A DNA stretch of 64,000 bases from Chamaelirium japonicum. Taxonomy: Eukaryota > Streptophyta > Magnoliopsida > Liliales > Melanthiaceae. The notes beneath the pieces were generated by a model, which saw only the letters and a list, made by a program, of their open reading frames with translations, was not told where the DNA came from and ran no database searches. The stretch lies in assembly GCA_947650365.1 (NCBI GenBank), contig OX393552.1, forward strand, positions 49,995,873 to 50,059,872. The letters run 5' to 3'. The position numbers and the translations under genes are program-made. Each line of letters opens with the position of its first letter. Position 1 is the stretch's first letter. Shown one piece after another: positions 60,936-64,000 of this stretch.

Positions 60936-61086
60936 TGTTAGGAGATGACGGCTAGGGTTTGGAGAGGAATAGAATGATTCCATTGAGGGACTCAAGCCCA
61001 AATATATGTACATGTAACCGACCCGACTGTACAGTAAACCCGACCCGACTGTACAGTAAACCCGACCCATTATATGTACATTAACA
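60936..61086 (-). repeat. Copia 2, downstream (3') LTR, 151 bp
   Basis: Begins TGTTAGGAGATGACGGC and ends TACATTAACA like Copia 1. It carries a ~22-bp internal tandem duplication (cgacccgactgtacagtaaa twice, from about 61018) and a deletion where Copia 1 reads 'tatcactatacaat'. Confidence 0.88.
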
Positions 61087-61099
61087 CTCCCCCTCAAAC

Positions 61100-63999
61100 T
61101 CACGGTGGATCATGAACCGAGAGTTTGCCTAGAAAATGCCGGAAGCGAGCTGTCGTCAGGGGCTTCGTCAGAAAATCAGCAGTCTGCTCCGATGAGGGAA
61201 TGAAGGGCAGGGAGATGGTGTGATCGATAAATGCCTGGCGAACATAATGACAATCAACTTCAATATACTTTGTTCGCTCATGGAAGACCGGATTACTAGC
61301 AATCTGAATAGCACTCCGGTTGTCACAGAAGAGAGGAGTGGGCCCGGATATCACCACTCCCAAGTCAAGCAGAAGACGGCGAAGCCAGACAATCTCGGCG
61401 GTGGTGGAAGCCATAGCCCTGTATTCGGCTTCAGTGCTGGAACGAGCAACAGACTACTGCTTCTTGCTGCGCCACGAAATCAGTGAGTCACCCAGAAACA
61501 CACAGTATCCTGTAGTAGATCGACGAGTGTCTGCATCTCCTGCCCAATCTGCATCTGAGTAGGCACGCAGCATCAACGGAGAGGTGGAGGGAAACAGTAG
61601 TGAACGGGTGATGGTGCCCCGGAGGTAGCGGATAATCCGAAGAACAGCTGCATAGTGTACTGACCGTGGAGCCTGAACAAACTGACTAACAATGCCAACA
61701 GCATGGGCAATGTCTGGCCGGGTCATGGTGAGATAGACAAGCATCCCAACCAACCTCTGGTAGCGGGAGACATCCTGGAGCGGCTCACCATCTGTAGCGA
61801 GAAGCTTTAAATTGAGCTCCATGGATGTATCAGCAGCAGGGTTTTAAATCTCGGCCGATACCGGTACGTACCGGCCGGTACGTACCAGTTTTGGCCGGTT
61901 CGAGACCGGTACTGCATCCGATCCCGATACCTGGCCCGTATCGGCCGGTACCGGTACGTACCGGTACGTACCGGTCCGTATCGGCCGGTACAGGCCGGTA
62001 CCGGCCGGTACGGCCGGTACGGACCGGTACCGACTGGTTAATTTTTTTTTTTTTTGAGTTTTTTGGGTTTTTTTTAGATTTTTTTTCATAACCGGTATCG
62101 GTCCGTACCGGCCAGTACCGGTACGTACCGGCCGGTACATACCGGTTCGGGGCCGACCGATACCGTGACCGATACCGTGATTTTAAACCTGGATCAGCAG
62201 TACGTGTGTCAGTAAGAGCAGCATCAGCAAGAATGTCGGAGATGTACTTCTGCTGTGAGACCAACAGACCACGAGCTGACCTGGCAATCTCAAGGCCCAG
62301 AAAGTAGCGAAGAGAGCCCACGTCTTTCATCTCAAACTGACTCTGGAGGTGCCGCTGGAGAGAGGCGATGGTGGCACTGTCATCCCCAGTGATGATCATA
62401 TCATCCACATAGAGGAGAAGGACTGCAATGCCCTGACTGGAGGAGCGAGTGAACAAGGCATAGTCGGAGTGACGCTCAACAAACCCGGCGGCCAGAACTG
62501 CACTGCGAAATCGCTCAAACCAGGCACGAGGGGCCTGCTTGAGCCCATAGATGGCTCGGCGCAACCGACACACGTGTCCTGGAGGAACTGAAGTGCCCGG
62601 AGGAGGAGCCATGTAGACTTCCTCGGAGAGATCACCGTGAAGAAACGCATTGGTGACATCCATCTGATGGAGAGGCCACCCTCGAGCAGCTGCCACAGCT
62701 AAGAGGGTGCGCACAGTAGTCATCCGAGCAACTGGAGCAAACGTCTCCTCGTAGTCAATCCCATACTCCTGGGAGAAGCCACGAGCAACGAGGCGAGCCT
62801 TGTGCCGCTCAATGGATCCGTCAGGTCGAGTCTTGACCTTGAAGATCCACTTGCAGCTAACAGCCTAACAGGCACCACCCCGGGGGGACAAGGCACCAAC
62901 TCCCAGGTCTGGGTCCGCTGAAAAGCCTCAAGCTCAACTGACATGGCCTGCCGCCACTCTGGATGTAATGCTGCCTCACGGTACGATTGGGGCTCCCGAT
63001 AAGTGTGTAGAGCAGTAAGAAAGGCCTGAAATGATGGTGAATAGGAGACACTGGCAGAGAAGCCAGAAGAGTCAGGAGAGTCAGAGGGAAAAGCAGAGTA
63101 ACCAAACCTGTCAGGAGAGTAGTCATATCTGGCAGGAGGGTGATGTTCGCGCGCTGGGTAGCGCCGAACAGGAGCAGGATCCACGACCGGGGAGGAGGGA
63201 GCAGCAGCATCAGGTGAGGGAGTACCAGTGAGAACCGACTCTGGAGGGGGAGCTGCAGACCGACGTACATAGACACGAGTAATGGGTGGTGGTGGAGGTG
63301 GCGTGGGGGACTGAGGAGGTGGTGGTGGTGGTGGAGGTGGCGATGGAGACTGAGGAGGTGGTGGTGGTGGTGGAGTAGGCGTGGATGGGGCAAAAGAAAC
63401 CGGGGGTAGAACAGAGATATGGAGATGTGAGGAGGGCGAGGAGGATGACGAAGGAGGCAAGGAAAGATCCCGAGACTCAGGTGCAAAATACGGGACATCC
63501 TCAACAAAGGAGACGTGACGGGAGACACGGATCCGACGAGCTAAGGGATCATAGCAGCGATACCCCTTGTGCTCACGACTGAGCCCCAAGTGAACACACC
63601 TAACAGACCTCGCAGAAAGTTTGGTGCGCTCATGGGGAGGAAGAAGAACGAAGCACGTGCAGCCAAACGTGCGAAGAAGAGAGTAGTCAGGTGGACTGGA
63701 GTGAAGGCGCTCGTGAGGGGTGGCACCGGACAGAGCAGACGATGGAGTGATATTGATGAGGTGGACAGCCGTCATGACAGCTTCAGCCCAGTAGGAGTGA
63801 GGAACAGACGCAGAGAGAAGCAAGGCTCGTGCAGTCTCAAGGACATGACGATGCTTGCGTTTGGCAACACCGTTCTGCTCATGGGTGTGGGGACAGGACT
63901 GCTGGTGAAGAGTGCCGTGAGACTGAAGAATCTCACGCATCTCAGAGGAGAGATACTCCTTGGCACAATCAGACCGAAAGGTCTTGATTCGCCGACCAA
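61100..63999 (-). pseudogene. Copia 2 pol polyprotein, broken and partial
   Basis: From the window end inward: integrase C-terminal part (QNGVAKRKHRH, so the catalytic glutamate of VAER is replaced by lysine), FGCTCFVLLPPHER, a proline-rich linker, RT (AFLHGDLSEEVYMAPPPG, LLYVDDMIITGDD near 62,400), then RNase H (AYSDADWAG, FCDNRSAIQIA) ending at 61100. The RT frame is shifted by an 8-bp duplication at 62,856-62,871 and reads into hAT-like sequence at 62,192, giving an artificial Tyr/Arg/Pro-rich tail. Not functional. Confidence 0.87.
61837..62192. mobile_element. hAT-like non-autonomous element (356 bp) inside Copia 2
   Basis: Flanked by an 8-bp duplication ATCAGCAG (61829-61836 and 62193-62200). 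The matching site in Copia 1 (near 30,520) is empty. Termini CAGGGTTTTAAATC and, inverted, CAGGTTTAAAATC are typical hAT ends. The body is built of overlapping palindromes of ccggtacgtaccgg and ggccggtacc around a T-rich centre (62,041-62,090). No coding capacity. Confidence 0.9.
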
Positions 64000-64000
64000 A

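Larger units (their letters stand above)
60936..64000 (-). mobile_element. Copia LTR retrotransposon 2, cut by window edge
   Basis: Same family and orientation as the element at 29639-35061. The downstream LTR is 60936-61086 (151 bp), next to the same polypurine tract. RNase H, RT and integrase follow toward 64,000. It is interrupted by a 356-bp hAT-like insert and by an 8-bp frameshifting duplication. The upstream LTR and protease/gag lie outside the window, so the target duplication cannot be tested. Confidence 0.92.

Overview
This window is nuclear DNA from a flowering plant. It holds intron-containing and intronless plant gene families (F-box, DYW-class PPR, the plastid pore protein OEP16 and a DUF4378/TRM-like protein) set in a dense matrix of Copia, Gypsy-like, Helitron, hAT-like and Mutator-like repeats. 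There is no ribosomal, tRNA or CRISPR feature and no operon layout. The sequence does not settle whether the plant is a monocot or belongs to another angiosperm group.

Layout. 1-1.5 kb: short repeats and the end of an old LTR. 1,492-15,927: a direct tandem segmental duplication of two ~7.2 kb units meeting at a 4-bp GACG microhomology; each unit carries one minus-strand intronless F-box gene (2,623-3,879 and 9,800-11,029), a long-TIR MITE, a short hAT-like MITE, two palindrome-rich elements and several LTR relics. 15.9-16.8 kb: five copies of a ~171-bp tandem repeat. 17.2-19.1 kb: a decayed Helitron helicase. 19.4-21.3 kb: MITE-type elements.

21,544-37,623: a complete six-exon OEP16-1-type gene (146 aa) that I assembled from splice sites. 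Its last intron is 12.6 kb and contains a palindrome element, a Gypsy integrase relic, a Copia element on the opposite strand (itself interrupted by a 731-bp hAT-like element), a ~930-bp tandem duplication that preserves the empty Copia insertion site, and a small Mutator-like MITE. 39,389-42,277: an intronless 962-aa PPR-DYW gene, probably for organelle RNA editing.

43,957-51,569: a very young tandem retrotransposon array, LTR-gag-LTR-gag-LTR, whose internal domains encode only a 580-aa gag-like protein. It lies inside an older MITE and at a GA microsatellite. 52,203-55,136: a minus-strand two-exon DUF4378 (TRM-like) gene with a compound microsatellite in its intron. 55-60.9 kb: mostly unrecognised intergenic DNA. 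60,936 to the window end: a second copy of the same Copia family, truncated by the window edge, with its own hAT-like insertion and a possible transposon excision footprint.

The genes are independent loci. OEP16 and the PPR-DYW protein are both expected to act at plastids or mitochondria, but nothing here shows a functional link. The most unusual structures are the gag-only tandem retroelement, the microhomology-bounded F-box duplication, the palindrome-array repeat family, and the two Copia copies with different nested hAT-like elements.
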